Made by a program: the position numbers and the translations under genes | Assembly (NCBI GenBank): GCA_902805775.1 | Contig: CADCUB010000027.1 | Span: forward strand, 1 to 48,512 | Source of the DNA: an uncultured Frankineae bacterium | GTDB lineage: Bacteria; Actinomycetota; Actinomycetes; Mycobacteriales; SCTD01 | DNA: 48,512 bases | Direction: 5' to 3' | Notes under the pieces: generated by a model | The model's input: the letters and a program-made list of their open reading frames with translations, nothing else | Databases searched by the model: none | What the model was told of the DNA's origin: nothing | Shown here: positions 24,960-33,294 of the stretch, one piece after another | Layout: each line of letters opens with the position of its first letter | How positions within the stretch are numbered: the first letter of the stretch is position 1

Positions 24960-26125
24960 CGGCGGGCTGCCGTCGGCGCGCGCCGTGCCGCCGAAGGGCG
25001 CGAGCGGCACAGTGCGTGCTCGTACGCCGCGAGCGTCCCGTCGACCGAGCGGTCCCAGCTGAAGCGGTCGCGCAGCGCGGCTCCCACGGCCCGGCCGCCC
25101 TGCGCCTCGGCCTGCGGGTCGGCCAGCGCCCGGCGCAGGGCGTCGCGCAGCGAGGCGGCGTCACCGCTGCGGAACAGGCGGCCGCCCGGTCGGTCGGCAC
25201 CCAGCAGCTGCACGTGCACGGGGATGTCGCTGAGCACCAGCGGGCGGTCGTGCGCTGCGGCCTCGAGCACGGTCAGCGGCATGCCCTCGAGCGTGGAGCT
25301 CTGCACGAACAGCCGGGCGTGCGCGTAGGCGCTCTGCAGCTGGTCGCCGTAGAGGTAGCCGGGCAGGGCGACGTCGGGCAGCGCGGCAGCCTGGGCCTGC
25401 ACCTGCGCGACGTAGTCGCCGGTGAAGCTGTTGCCGCCCACGACGAGCAGGCGGGGGCGCTCCGCCGCCTCGAGACCGGCGTAGGCCTCGAGCAGCAGGT
25501 GGGCGCCCTTCTCGGGCACCAGGCGGCCGACGCTGAGCAGGTAGTCGTCGGGCGCGACGCCGAGGCCCTCGAGCGCCTGTGCACTGCTCGGGCCCGCGGG
25601 CGTGACGCCGTTCGGGACGTAGGCGGTGTCGACGCCGTAGCGCTCGCGGTAGAAGTCGTGCAGCGCCTGCGCCACCACGATCGTGCGGCTCGGCACGAAC
25701 GCGCTCAGGCGGGCGCTGGCCTGCAGCGCCATGCGCGCCCCGAGACCCCACTTCTCCCGGGCGAAGTCGAGGCCGTGCACGGTCAGCACCACCTTGCCGC
25801 GCCCGGCAGCGCGCGACAGCGGGCTGATCGCGCCAGGACCGACCGCGTGGTAGTGCACGATGTCGTAGCCCTCGCGGGCGGCGTGAGCGGCGGCGACGGC
25901 CGTGTGCGACAGCGCGTCGAGCCGACGGCTCGGGATGCCGGGCAGGACCACCCGGCGCATGCCCCGGTAGTGCGTGCCCTGCGAGCGGTCGCCGTAGTGC
26001 GGCCGGCAGTAGACCGACACCTCGTGCCCACGCTCGACCAGGCGTGCGCCGATCTCCTCCACGTGGCGCTCGACGCCGCCGTAGGTGGCCGGCAGGCCGC
26101 GGCAGCCGAGCATCGCGATCCTCAC
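24956..26125 (-). CDS. Family 4 glycosyltransferase (WcaI/RfaB-like)
   Basis: 389 aa from a GTG at 26125 overlapping the polymerase stop as GTGA. The N-terminus RIAMLGCRGLPATYGGVERHVEEIG is a form seen in glycosyltransferases often annotated as rhamnosyl- or mannosyltransferases. It continues with IVHYHAVGPGAISPLSR, VLTVHGLDFAREKWG, YVPNGVTPAG, LLSVGRLVPEKGAHLLLEAY and SSTLEGMPLTVLEAA (E-x7-E motif). It is a GT-B fold enzyme acting on the cytoplasmic side. It forms an operon with the Wzy-like gene upstream. Confidence 0.92.
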   Translation of the reverse strand: MRIAMLGCRGLPATYGGVERHVEEIGARLVERGHEVSVYCRPHYGDRSQGTHYRGMRRVVLPGIPSRRLDALSHTAVAAAHAAREGYDIVHYHAVGPGAISPLSRAAGRGKVVLTVHGLDFAREKWGLGARMALQASARLSAFVPSRTIVVAQALHDFYRERYGVDTAYVPNGVTPAGPSSAQALEGLGVAPDDYLLSVGRLVPEKGAHLLLEAYAGLEAAERPRLLVVGGNSFTGDYVAQVQAQAAALPDVALPGYLYGDQLQSAYAHARLFVQSSTLEGMPLTVLEAAAHDRPLVLSDIPVHVQLLGADRPGGRLFRSGDAASLRDALRRALADPQAEAQGGRAVGAALRDRFSWDRSVDGTLAAYEHALCRSRPSAARRAPTAARR

Positions 26126-27612
26126 CGGCGCGCTCCGACCAGGTCGCCGGTCGGCCGTCCCCAGGCGCGCTCGGGTGAGCCGGGTGCGGGGCGCGCGAAG
26201 CGGCCGGTGGCGGAGGCCGCCGCCAGGAAGGTGAACAGGTAGAGCAGGACCACGACCTGGCTGATGAGGTTGCCGCCGACGCTGCCGACGAGGAAGGCGG
26301 CGGTGCAGCCCAGCGCGCCGACGGCGAGCCCGCGGCCCAGACCGGGCGGCTGGGTCCGGTAGGCGCGCAGCCCGATGCTGACCGCCGCCAGCAGGACGGC
26401 CAGGTACGCCAGCAGCCCGAGCGTGCCCGTCTCGACGTACATCCGCACGAAGTCGTTGTGCGGTGGCAGGACCCGCTCCCCGAGGAAGTCGGAAGCCCCT
26501 GGGCCGATGCCCAGCAGCTCGTGACCGCGGGCGCCGCGCAGGACCAGCAGCCAGTGGTCGACGCGCCACAGCAGGGAGTTGCCCGGGGTGCCGATGACGC
26601 TCTGCGACTGGGACAGGTCGGCGATCCGGGCGAGCACCGAGGGCGCGACGACCGGGATGGCGAGCAGCCCGGCAGGCAGAAGCAGGAGCAGCACCCGCGA
26701 CTGGAGGACGCCGACGACCAGGATCCCGACGACGAGCGTCACCCAGCTGCCCCGGGAGTAGGTCATGATCAGCGCTGCGGTGCCGCCGGCGAGCACGAGG
26801 GCGACGAACAGGCGCGACCCTCCGCGCAGGTGGCGCAGCACGGCGGCGCCCATGACCAGGAGCAGCACGAGGTAGAAGCCGAAGGAGTTGGGGTGCACGA
26901 ACGTGCCGGTCACGCGGCCCAGCCCGTTGGCCGAGCGCAGGAAGGAGCCGGTGGACAGCTGGAGCGCGGCCACCAGCATCGGCACGAGGGCGGAGGCGTA
27001 GCAGGCGAGCAGCACCCGGCGGACGCGCGCCTCGGAGGTGAGCAGCTGCTCCACGGCGAGGAAGACGGCCACGGCGGCGGCCAGTCGCGCCACCTGCAGG
27101 ACGCTGCGCACGGGGTCGCTGGACAGCCCCGCACTGATCGTCATGATGACGAGCAGGGCGATGCAGCACCTGCCCATCCAGGAGATCGGCCGCAGCGTGC
27201 CGGCGCGCACCTGCGCGCCCAGCCAGACCATGACGCCCAGCACGATCAGTGCGGCCACCGCGCTCGCGAGCACGGGAGCGCCGCCGGTCGCCGTCGTGAT
27301 GTCGAGGATCGGACGGACCACGAGCACGACGAGCAGGAACGCCTCGAAGCGCCCGAGCAGCACCACGGCGAGCAGCCCGCCGAGCAGGACGGCGATGCGC
27401 AGCAGGGTCGGCGTGCCGAAGCCCTGCTGGCCGGCGCTGACCCCGATGTCGATCGACAGCGCCAGGAGCACGAGGGCCGCCAGGACGCCCGGCCAGGACC
27501 GGGGCTCGGCCGGCGGAGCCTCCCGCGGCGGCAGGCTGGTGCGCCGCCGTCCCGGGGTGATCCGCCGAGCGCTGGGACCGACGCCCCGCCCGGGGAGGCT
27601 GACGGACGTCAT
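26122..27612 (-). CDS. Wzy/O-antigen-ligase-like membrane polymerase
   Basis: 496 aa from the ATG at 27612, chosen because the GAGGGG site is 8 bases away. A GTG two codons earlier is too close to it. About 11-12 membrane helices are visible. The family's extracytoplasmic loop is recognised by GTFVHPNSFGFYLVLLL, TYSRGSWVTLVVG and, after a soluble loop, GIGPGASDFLGE with PPHNDFVRMYVETGTLGLLAY, whose conserved His and Arg are typical of Wzy_C/WaaL. It should link repeat units or attach the finished polymer. It lies 169 bases downstream of the second beta-helix gene. A TAGGCT box at 27726-27731 might be its promoter. Confidence 0.9.
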   Translation of the reverse strand: MTSVSLPGRGVGPSARRITPGRRRTSLPPREAPPAEPRSWPGVLAALVLLALSIDIGVSAGQQGFGTPTLLRIAVLLGGLLAVVLLGRFEAFLLVVLVVRPILDITTATGGAPVLASAVAALIVLGVMVWLGAQVRAGTLRPISWMGRCCIALLVIMTISAGLSSDPVRSVLQVARLAAAVAVFLAVEQLLTSEARVRRVLLACYASALVPMLVAALQLSTGSFLRSANGLGRVTGTFVHPNSFGFYLVLLLVMGAAVLRHLRGGSRLFVALVLAGGTAALIMTYSRGSWVTLVVGILVVGVLQSRVLLLLLPAGLLAIPVVAPSVLARIADLSQSQSVIGTPGNSLLWRVDHWLLVLRGARGHELLGIGPGASDFLGERVLPPHNDFVRMYVETGTLGLLAYLAVLLAAVSIGLRAYRTQPPGLGRGLAVGALGCTAAFLVGSVGGNLISQVVVLLYLFTFLAAASATGRFARPAPGSPERAWGRPTGDLVGARR

Positions 27613-27781
27613 GGTCACGACCCCCTCGATGTGTCGTCGTCGACCGCGCGCCGCGGAGGGCGGTCGGTCCGGACCGGGTGCAGGGAGCTGGTCTGTCCAG
27701 GCACGCGCCGGGCCGTGAGGTCCCGAGCCTACCCGTCACCACCGGGCCCGCACGTCCACGCACGGGTGATGTGCGCCAGGT

Positions 27782-29455
27782 TCAGCCCTGCGCAGGCAGG
27801 ACGAGCTGCGCCCGCGGCTCGAGCAGGCTCAGGCGGCGTCCCGGCGACGTGGTGACGGTGCTGCTGCGCAGCTCCAGCCGGGAGTCCTCCTCCAGCTGGA
27901 AGACCGTGCCGGGCGCGGTCCCGTCGACGAAGCGGCAGGCCGTCATCACGACCTGAGCCCCCTCCCCCAGCCAGACCTGTGCGGCCGACCCCGTCCCGCC
28001 CCGGCTCACCGGACGGGAGCCGGAGCACCCGGTGACGATCGTGTCCGTCGCCCAGAAGCGGAAGTTGCGCTTGTTGTCCTCGGCGGTGGCCCGTACGAGG
28101 GTCGTCCGCGTCGACTTCAGGTCGTAGCCACCGTCCGTGCTGCCGGTCGCCCGGGTGTCCTCGAAGTGGACGTCGGAGACGCCACGCTCGGTGGCGAAGC
28201 CGTCCCCGTTCCAGTAGTCGCTGGTGGTGTCCCGGGAGCCGGCCATCGTGACCCGGCGCAGCACGACGTGGGAGGCGCGGCCCTGCAGCGCCACGCCCAT
28301 GGCGAAGCGGTCGCGGTCCTGCTGGAGGGAGTCGGCGACGACGTCCTCGAGCAGGATGCGGGTGGAGTCGTAGCGCAGGCGGACGGCCGACTTCGAGAAG
28401 CCGGCCACGGCCACACGACGGACCGTGAGCCCGGTGACGCTGGCGGTCGGCTGCTTCTTGGCCCTGAGGTTGTCGAGGAAGAAGCGCACGTTCGTCGCGC
28501 TCATGTCGGAGATGCTGATGTCCGCGGACTCGCCGCCGATGACGAAGGCCGAGCCGACCGAGGTGAAGTCCATGTCCCGGAAGGCGAGGTGGCGGGCGCC
28601 GCCCTGCAGCTCGAAGACCTGGTGCCCGACGCTCCCGCCGGGGCGGTACGGCGTCACCCGCCGACCGACGAACTGCGCGCGGGCCGGCCGGCCCGCTGCG
28701 TCGACGCCGGAGATGACCACCGGCGCGCCGGGGGCGCCGCCGCTGCGCAGGTCGAGGGTCTTGGTCGACCGGTAGGCACCGGCGTCGGCCCGCAGCCAGA
28801 TGCGCCCGCCCTTCGGGCGCGCCGCCAGGAAGCGCGGCAGCGCCGAGAGGTCACCGGCGGAGGCCCAGCTGCTGCCGTCGCGCGCGCCTGAGCCCGTCGG
28901 CGTGATGTGCAGCGGCGCGAGGCCGCCGCCGGGCAGTGCCGGGCTGGTCGCGGGCGCGGGCTTGCCCGCCGCAGGCTTGCCCGCCGCAGGCTTGCCGACC
29001 GCAGGCTTGCCGACCGCAGGCTTGCCGGCCGCAGGCTTGCCGGCCGCAGGCTTGCCGGTCGCAGGCTTGCGGGTCGCGGGCCTGCCGGCAGCGGGCTTCG
29101 TCGTTCCGGGCTTCGCCGTCGTGGGCCTGGCCGTCGTGGGCCTGGCCGGCGTGGGCTTGGCGACCGGAGGCTTGGCGACCGGAGGCTTGGCGACCGGAGG
29201 CTTGGCGACCGGAGGCTTGGCGACCGGAGGCTTGGCCGCCGCCTTGGTGACCGCGAAGGCCAGTGGACCCCGCGTCGCGCCGGCGGCCGGCACGGCGCCG
29301 ATCCCGAGCAGCAGCGCCGCTCCGGTGACGACGGCCCCTGCGCGCAGGGCGCGCCTGCGCCCCGGCGCACGGTCGGCGGAGTCCGGCCGACCGGGGAGAG
29401 CGCGGCCCCGGGTCGGGGTCGCGGCGGCGGGGGGCACGGCGGGGTCGGCGGTCAT
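27782..29455 (-). CDS. Secreted right-handed beta-helix protein with Lys-Pro repeat stalk (paralogue 2)
   Basis: 557 aa from the ATG at 29455. A longer frame upstream adds unconserved residues. A basic stretch (RRRALR) and hydrophobic core (about 40-60, ending PAAGA) form an export signal. Residues 74-168 are about 19 five-residue repeats of the type K/R-P-x-x-x (AKPPV, then GKPAA), a cationic, extended, probably wall-spanning stalk. From about 183 the beta-helix domain matches the proteins at 20556 and 44754: ARDGSSWASAGDLSALPRF, YWNGDGFATERGV, GGYDLKSTRTTL, NKRNFRFWATDT and RGGTGSAAQVWLGEGA. The stalk could bind anionic teichoic-acid-like polymer. That is inference. Confidence 0.83.
   Translation of the reverse strand: MTADPAVPPAAATPTRGRALPGRPDSADRAPGRRRALRAGAVVTGAALLLGIGAVPAAGATRGPLAFAVTKAAAKPPVAKPPVAKPPVAKPPVAKPPVAKPTPARPTTARPTTAKPGTTKPAAGRPATRKPATGKPAAGKPAAGKPAVGKPAVGKPAAGKPAAGKPAPATSPALPGGGLAPLHITPTGSGARDGSSWASAGDLSALPRFLAARPKGGRIWLRADAGAYRSTKTLDLRSGGAPGAPVVISGVDAAGRPARAQFVGRRVTPYRPGGSVGHQVFELQGGARHLAFRDMDFTSVGSAFVIGGESADISISDMSATNVRFFLDNLRAKKQPTASVTGLTVRRVAVAGFSKSAVRLRYDSTRILLEDVVADSLQQDRDRFAMGVALQGRASHVVLRRVTMAGSRDTTSDYWNGDGFATERGVSDVHFEDTRATGSTDGGYDLKSTRTTLVRATAEDNKRNFRFWATDTIVTGCSGSRPVSRGGTGSAAQVWLGEGAQVVMTACRFVDGTAPGTVFQLEEDSRLELRSSTVTTSPGRRLSLLEPRAQLVLPAQG
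28952..29236. repeat. In-frame 15-bp tandem repeats coding the Lys-Pro stalk
   Basis: Two homogeneous blocks are visible: GACCGGAGGCTTGGC repeated five times near 29160-29235, and variants of GCCGCAGGCTTGCCC and GACCGCAGGCTTGCC near 28960-29080. A more diverged middle part separates them. The unit is exactly five codons, so changes in copy number keep the frame. Confidence 0.85.
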
Positions 29456-29490
29456 GGCTCGGACGTCGACGCGCTCGTCGCCGCCCTGGC

Positions 29491-29506
29491 TCACCCGACC
29501 GAGTGA
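29491..29506. promoter_or_regulatory. Near-palindrome TCACCCGACCGAGTGA upstream of the beta-helix gene
   Basis: This shares the TCACCCG half of the recurring motif and is nearly self-complementary. It lies 36 bases before the ATG at 29455 (minus strand) and 130 bases before the flippase start (plus strand). It is a weaker match than the sites at 11083, 19234 and 19278. Confidence 0.25.
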
Positions 29507-29557
29507 TGCTGCGCGCTCCTGCAGGGTCGCCGGCCCGCCCGGGCGCACGTGGCGCCC

Positions 29558-29563
29558 TACATT
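29558..29563 (+). promoter_or_regulatory. Candidate -10 box TACATT for the flippase gene
   Basis: TACATT would start transcription near 29570, giving a leader of about 68 bases with AAGGAG 5 bases before the ATG at 29638. Confidence 0.35.
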
Positions 29564-29637
29564 GGGAGCCGGCTCGACGCCGTGCTGCTGCCGAGGACTG
29601 CTCCCGGCGGTCCCCGCCACCGCCGCAAGGAGTGCAG

Positions 29638-31206
29638 ATGACGGCCACCGGCCCGCCGCCGGGAGACGGCGCGGCGCCGGCGGCCCTCGACGAGCTGGCC
29701 GAGGACGCGCCCGAGTTCCAGCACCCCGTGCTGCGGCGGCTGCAGCGGACCACCAGCGTCGGCGACGGGGCCCGGCGCGGCGCCGGCTGGGCCGCCGGCA
29801 GCAAGGTGATGGCGCAGCTGCTGCAGTTCCTCGGCATCATCGTCACGGCGCGGCTGCTGACGCCGGAGGACTACGGCAAGGCCGCGATCGTCATCCCGCT
29901 CACCGCCTTCGCCGGCATCTTCAGCTCCCTGGGGCTGGGCAGCGCCGTGATCCACGCCCGGCGGGTCACCGAGTCGCTGCTGTCGACCGCCTTCTGGCTC
30001 AACGCCGTGACGGGGCTGCTGCTCACGGGCCTGTTCGCCGCCCTCGCCACCCCCTTCGCGCAGCTGTTCCGCGATCCCGAGCTGGTGCCGCTGCTGCTGA
30101 TCGCGAGCCTCAACTTCACCCTGAGCCTGGACACGGTGCACCTGTCGCTGCTCGAGCGGACGCTGCGGTTCAAGCAGCTGGCGCTGCTGGAGACGATCGG
30201 GACGGTGGTGAGCATCGGCACCATCGTGGTCGCGGCCCTGCTCGGCGCCGGCGCCTACAGCATCATCCTGGGTCCGCTGGCCTACACCGTCGCGCGGACC
30301 GTGCTGACGTGGTCGGTCGTGCGCTGGGTGCCCCGGGCGCGGCCCGACCGCGAGCGGCTGCGCGAGCTGTGGAGCTTCACCCGCGGGATCACGGGCTTCA
30401 ACCTGCTCGTGTTCTGGTCGCGCAACGCCGACAACCTGCTCCTGGCGCGGTTCGTGTCGCAGGTCGAGCTGGGCAACTACAGCCGCGCCTACAACGTCAT
30501 GAAGCTGCCGGTCAGCCAGATGCAGGTCGTCATGGGACGCGTGCTGTTCCCCGCCCTGACCCGCCTGCGCGACGACCGCCCCCGGCTCGGCCGCGCGTGG
30601 CTGCGGGCGCTGTCGCTGGCCGGCATGGTCATCGCCCCCCTGACGCTGGGGATGGCGGTGGCGGCTCCCGCGATGGTGGAGGTGCTGTTCGGCCCGCGCT
30701 GGCTCGGCATGGTCGTCGTCCTGCAGATCCTGGCGGTGTCGGCGCTGCCGCAGACCCTCACGACGACGGTCGGTGCGGTGATGCGGGCCACCGGGGCGAC
30801 GGACGCGCTCTTCCGGCTGGGGGTCGCCACGGCGGTCTCCAGCCTGGTCGCCATGCTCGTCGGCCTGCCGTGGGGGTCGGTGGGCGTCGCCACGGCGCTC
30901 GCGGTCAAGGCCTACCTGGAGGTCCCGTACTTCTTCCGGCCGTGCCTGCGCCAGACCGGGCTGTCCTGGCGACAGGTGGTCCGTGCGCTCCGCGGCGTCT
31001 GGGGCGCCTGCGTCGCCCTGGCGGCCGTCGGACTGGCTCTGCGCTACGGGATGGACGACGCACCGGCCTGGCAGGTGCTGCTCGCGCAGGTGGCCGGCTG
31101 CGCGCTCGCCTACGTCGGCGCGCTGGCCCTGCTCGACCGTGCCGGGCTGCGAGAGCTGTGGCGCCTGGGAGGCTCCCGGCGCAGCAGGGCGCGCTCAGCC
31201 GCCTAG
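29638..31206 (+). CDS. Wzx-like polysaccharide flippase (MOP superfamily)
   Basis: 522 aa from the ATG at 29638 with AAGGAG in front. After about 50 cytoplasmic residues come 12 or more membrane helices. GAGWAAGSKVMAQLLQFLGIIVTARLLTPEDYG is the typical first-helix signature of Wzx/RfbX/TuaB-type transporters, which move undecaprenyl-linked repeat units across the membrane. LVFWSRNADNLLLARFV and LGNYSRAYNVMKLPVSQ are also characteristic. It is the only glycan exporter in the window. Its last 12 bases overlap the end of the convergent HAD gene. Confidence 0.92.
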   Translation: MTATGPPPGDGAAPAALDELAEDAPEFQHPVLRRLQRTTSVGDGARRGAGWAAGSKVMAQLLQFLGIIVTARLLTPEDYGKAAIVIPLTAFAGIFSSLGLGSAVIHARRVTESLLSTAFWLNAVTGLLLTGLFAALATPFAQLFRDPELVPLLLIASLNFTLSLDTVHLSLLERTLRFKQLALLETIGTVVSIGTIVVAALLGAGAYSIILGPLAYTVARTVLTWSVVRWVPRARPDRERLRELWSFTRGITGFNLLVFWSRNADNLLLARFVSQVELGNYSRAYNVMKLPVSQMQVVMGRVLFPALTRLRDDRPRLGRAWLRALSLAGMVIAPLTLGMAVAAPAMVEVLFGPRWLGMVVVLQILAVSALPQTLTTTVGAVMRATGATDALFRLGVATAVSSLVAMLVGLPWGSVGVATALAVKAYLEVPYFFRPCLRQTGLSWRQVVRALRGVWGACVALAAVGLALRYGMDDAPAWQVLLAQVAGCALAYVGALALLDRAGLRELWRLGGSRRSRARSAA

Positions 31207-33294
31207 CCGCCGCCGGGCCGCGTGCCGCAGCCGTCCTGGCAGCCGGCGCAGCGGAGGCCGCCGCTCGGACCAGGCGCTCAGGAGCAGCAGGGAGCGCCAG
31301 GGCTCGCGCTGGAGCTGCGCCGAGCCGGCCCGCCAGGAGTTGAAGGGCAGCGCCCGGCGACCCGGCGCCAGGCGCCGGAGCAGCTGCCGGGGCGGCAGCG
31401 GCCCGGCCAGCCGGTAGACCGGCGGGTAGCTCTCCTCCTCCCACGGGAAGCTGCCCCACGCCGCTGCCTCGGCCGAGGTGGGGTGCGACCAGAAGGCCTG
31501 CAGCACGTCCCAGGCCGGACCGGCCAGGTCGACGTGCAGGTGCTGTGCGGTCAGCCCGTCGCAGCAGCCCTGCACGACGTCGGCGATGACGTCGCGGACG
31601 TCCTGCAGCCCCCAGTCGAGGACGGGACCGTTGACGGGGGCGCTGAGGACCGGCACCACCCGCGTGCCCTCGCGGCGGTAGCCGAGGGTGCGGCCCTCCG
31701 TCCCGGCGCAGAACATCTCGAGCACCACGTTGGGTCGCTCCAGCCGCCGCGGGTCAGGAGCGCGTCCCCGGTCGCGGTCGAACAGCCAGGCCGACAGGAC
31801 GGGTGGGCAGGCCCCCTGCCGGACCAGGCGCGCCCCGGAGTACAGCCCGAGGAACAGGTGCTCGACGGGCGCACCCCCGACGTGCCGCACGAGCGCGTCG
31901 AACGCGCGCGCCGAGTGCCCGCGCCAGCCCAGGTCCACCAGTGCCGACCGGTGTCCGGTCTCGGCGAAGCCCTCCTGGCGGACGTAGTCGCTCGCCAGGT
32001 CGAGGCTCTCGCGGGCGGCCTCGAGCACCCGCGACCGCAGCGGCTCGCGCTGCAGCTCGGCGGACAGCCGGGCGGCCTCGGGCTCCGAGAGCACCCGGTC
32101 GACCCGGTCGGGTGCGGCCCATCCCAGACCGGCGGCGCGCCACAGGTGCTCGGCGTCGAGCCCGGCCCGCGCCAGGGCGGTGCGCGCGGTCGAGTCCGGC
32201 TTGGGGACCAGCCACGAGGTGAGCACCTCGTCGGACACGGCACCGGCGGCCAGCACCCATGCCTGGCGCGATCCGTGCAGGTAGCGGCACTCCACCTCGG
32301 GGGCGAGAACCTCGAGCACCGGCCGCGCCGTCTCGAGGAGCACCTGCCCGTCGCGGGCGACGAAGTACAGCCTCGTCAGCCCGCGGGCACGAGCCTGCGC
32401 CGCCAGCCAGAGGGCGTAGCTGATCAGCACCGGAGCGGCGACACCGGCAGCCACCTCGGCCACCGCCGGGGACACCCCCGCCTCGGCGGCCCGCAGGCGC
32501 GCCAGGCGCGACGACCCGGCGAGCCAGGCGCCGAAGCCGGCCGTCTCGCCGGGTCGCGCGTCGAGCAGCTTCTCGTAGCGGTCGAGGGCGGCCTCGGGGC
32601 GGTGCACGCCGGACCAGCCCTCGGCCTGCGCGCGGGCGACGTCGGCGCGACGGTTGTCACCGGTGTGGCTGAGCTGCGACCCCGGCAGCGCGAGCGCCTG
32701 CCCGACGGCGGTGAACAGCCCGCCCCGGCTCTTGCTGGCCCCCATGTCCGCGGAGGAGAAGACCCGGTCGCCGTCGACGAGCAGGTCCTGGCGCTGCAGC
32801 AGCTCGCGCACGAAAGCACCGGTGTGCGGCGTGTCGGAGACGAACACGACGAGGCCGTCGGGCGTCTCGGCGCGAGCCTGGTCGAGCAGGCGCGCCGCTC
32901 CGGGAACCGCGACGGACAGCGCGCGCTCGACGTCCTGCTCGGTCTCCACGAACAGCGCGACGTCGCCCGCCGGCAGCGCGAGCACGTGCGCGACCTCCTC
33001 GTACACCTCCCGCAGCCGTGGGGGCCGGCCGGACAGCGTGTGCAGCCGCGGCTCGGCCCGGACCCGTGCGGCCGTGAAGGCGCCCGCCGGAGCGGCCAGT
33101 CGACCGGCCGCCAGCAGGCGGTCGGCGACCAGGTCGAAGACGGCGGCGGGGCGGCCGGTGCGCCGGGTCAGGACGGTGTCGAAGACGTCGAAGGAGCGGC
33201 GAGGGGCCGGCTCGGGGGACCTGGGCACGACGAGCACCTGCTCGAGGCGCGGTGGAAGACCCGTCGGGGAGCGGCGGTCCTGAATGCTCGTCAC
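31195..33294 (-). CDS. HAD-superfamily protein with a large C-terminal domain (COG5610-like)
   Basis: 699 aa from a GTG at 33294 that overlaps the upstream TGA. The N-terminal part (about 30-260) is a HAD fold: SFDVFDTVLTR with the two catalytic Asp (D36, D39), VFVSDTPH as motif II and HTGDNRRADVARA as motifs III/IV. The C-terminal 430 residues start with LTRLYFVARDGQVLLETARPV and include LVDLGWRGHSARAFDAL and VLEMFCAGTEG. They have no function I can name. Proteins of this shape accompany glycosyltransferases in capsule and O-antigen loci. It is the third gene of an operon with two CDP-glycerol-transferase-like enzymes, so a phosphorylated polyol or sugar substrate is plausible. Confidence 0.8.
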   Translation of the reverse strand: MTSIQDRRSPTGLPPRLEQVLVVPRSPEPAPRRSFDVFDTVLTRRTGRPAAVFDLVADRLLAAGRLAAPAGAFTAARVRAEPRLHTLSGRPPRLREVYEEVAHVLALPAGDVALFVETEQDVERALSVAVPGAARLLDQARAETPDGLVVFVSDTPHTGAFVRELLQRQDLLVDGDRVFSSADMGASKSRGGLFTAVGQALALPGSQLSHTGDNRRADVARAQAEGWSGVHRPEAALDRYEKLLDARPGETAGFGAWLAGSSRLARLRAAEAGVSPAVAEVAAGVAAPVLISYALWLAAQARARGLTRLYFVARDGQVLLETARPVLEVLAPEVECRYLHGSRQAWVLAAGAVSDEVLTSWLVPKPDSTARTALARAGLDAEHLWRAAGLGWAAPDRVDRVLSEPEAARLSAELQREPLRSRVLEAARESLDLASDYVRQEGFAETGHRSALVDLGWRGHSARAFDALVRHVGGAPVEHLFLGLYSGARLVRQGACPPVLSAWLFDRDRGRAPDPRRLERPNVVLEMFCAGTEGRTLGYRREGTRVVPVLSAPVNGPVLDWGLQDVRDVIADVVQGCCDGLTAQHLHVDLAGPAWDVLQAFWSHPTSAEAAAWGSFPWEEESYPPVYRLAGPLPPRQLLRRLAPGRRALPFNSWRAGSAQLQREPWRSLLLLSAWSERRPPLRRLPGRLRHAARRRLGG

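Noticed and set aside
28952-29236. Direct repeats resembling a CRISPR array
   Set aside because: The 15-bp units are contiguous, lack unique spacers and stay in frame as five-codon repeats of the beta-helix protein's stalk.
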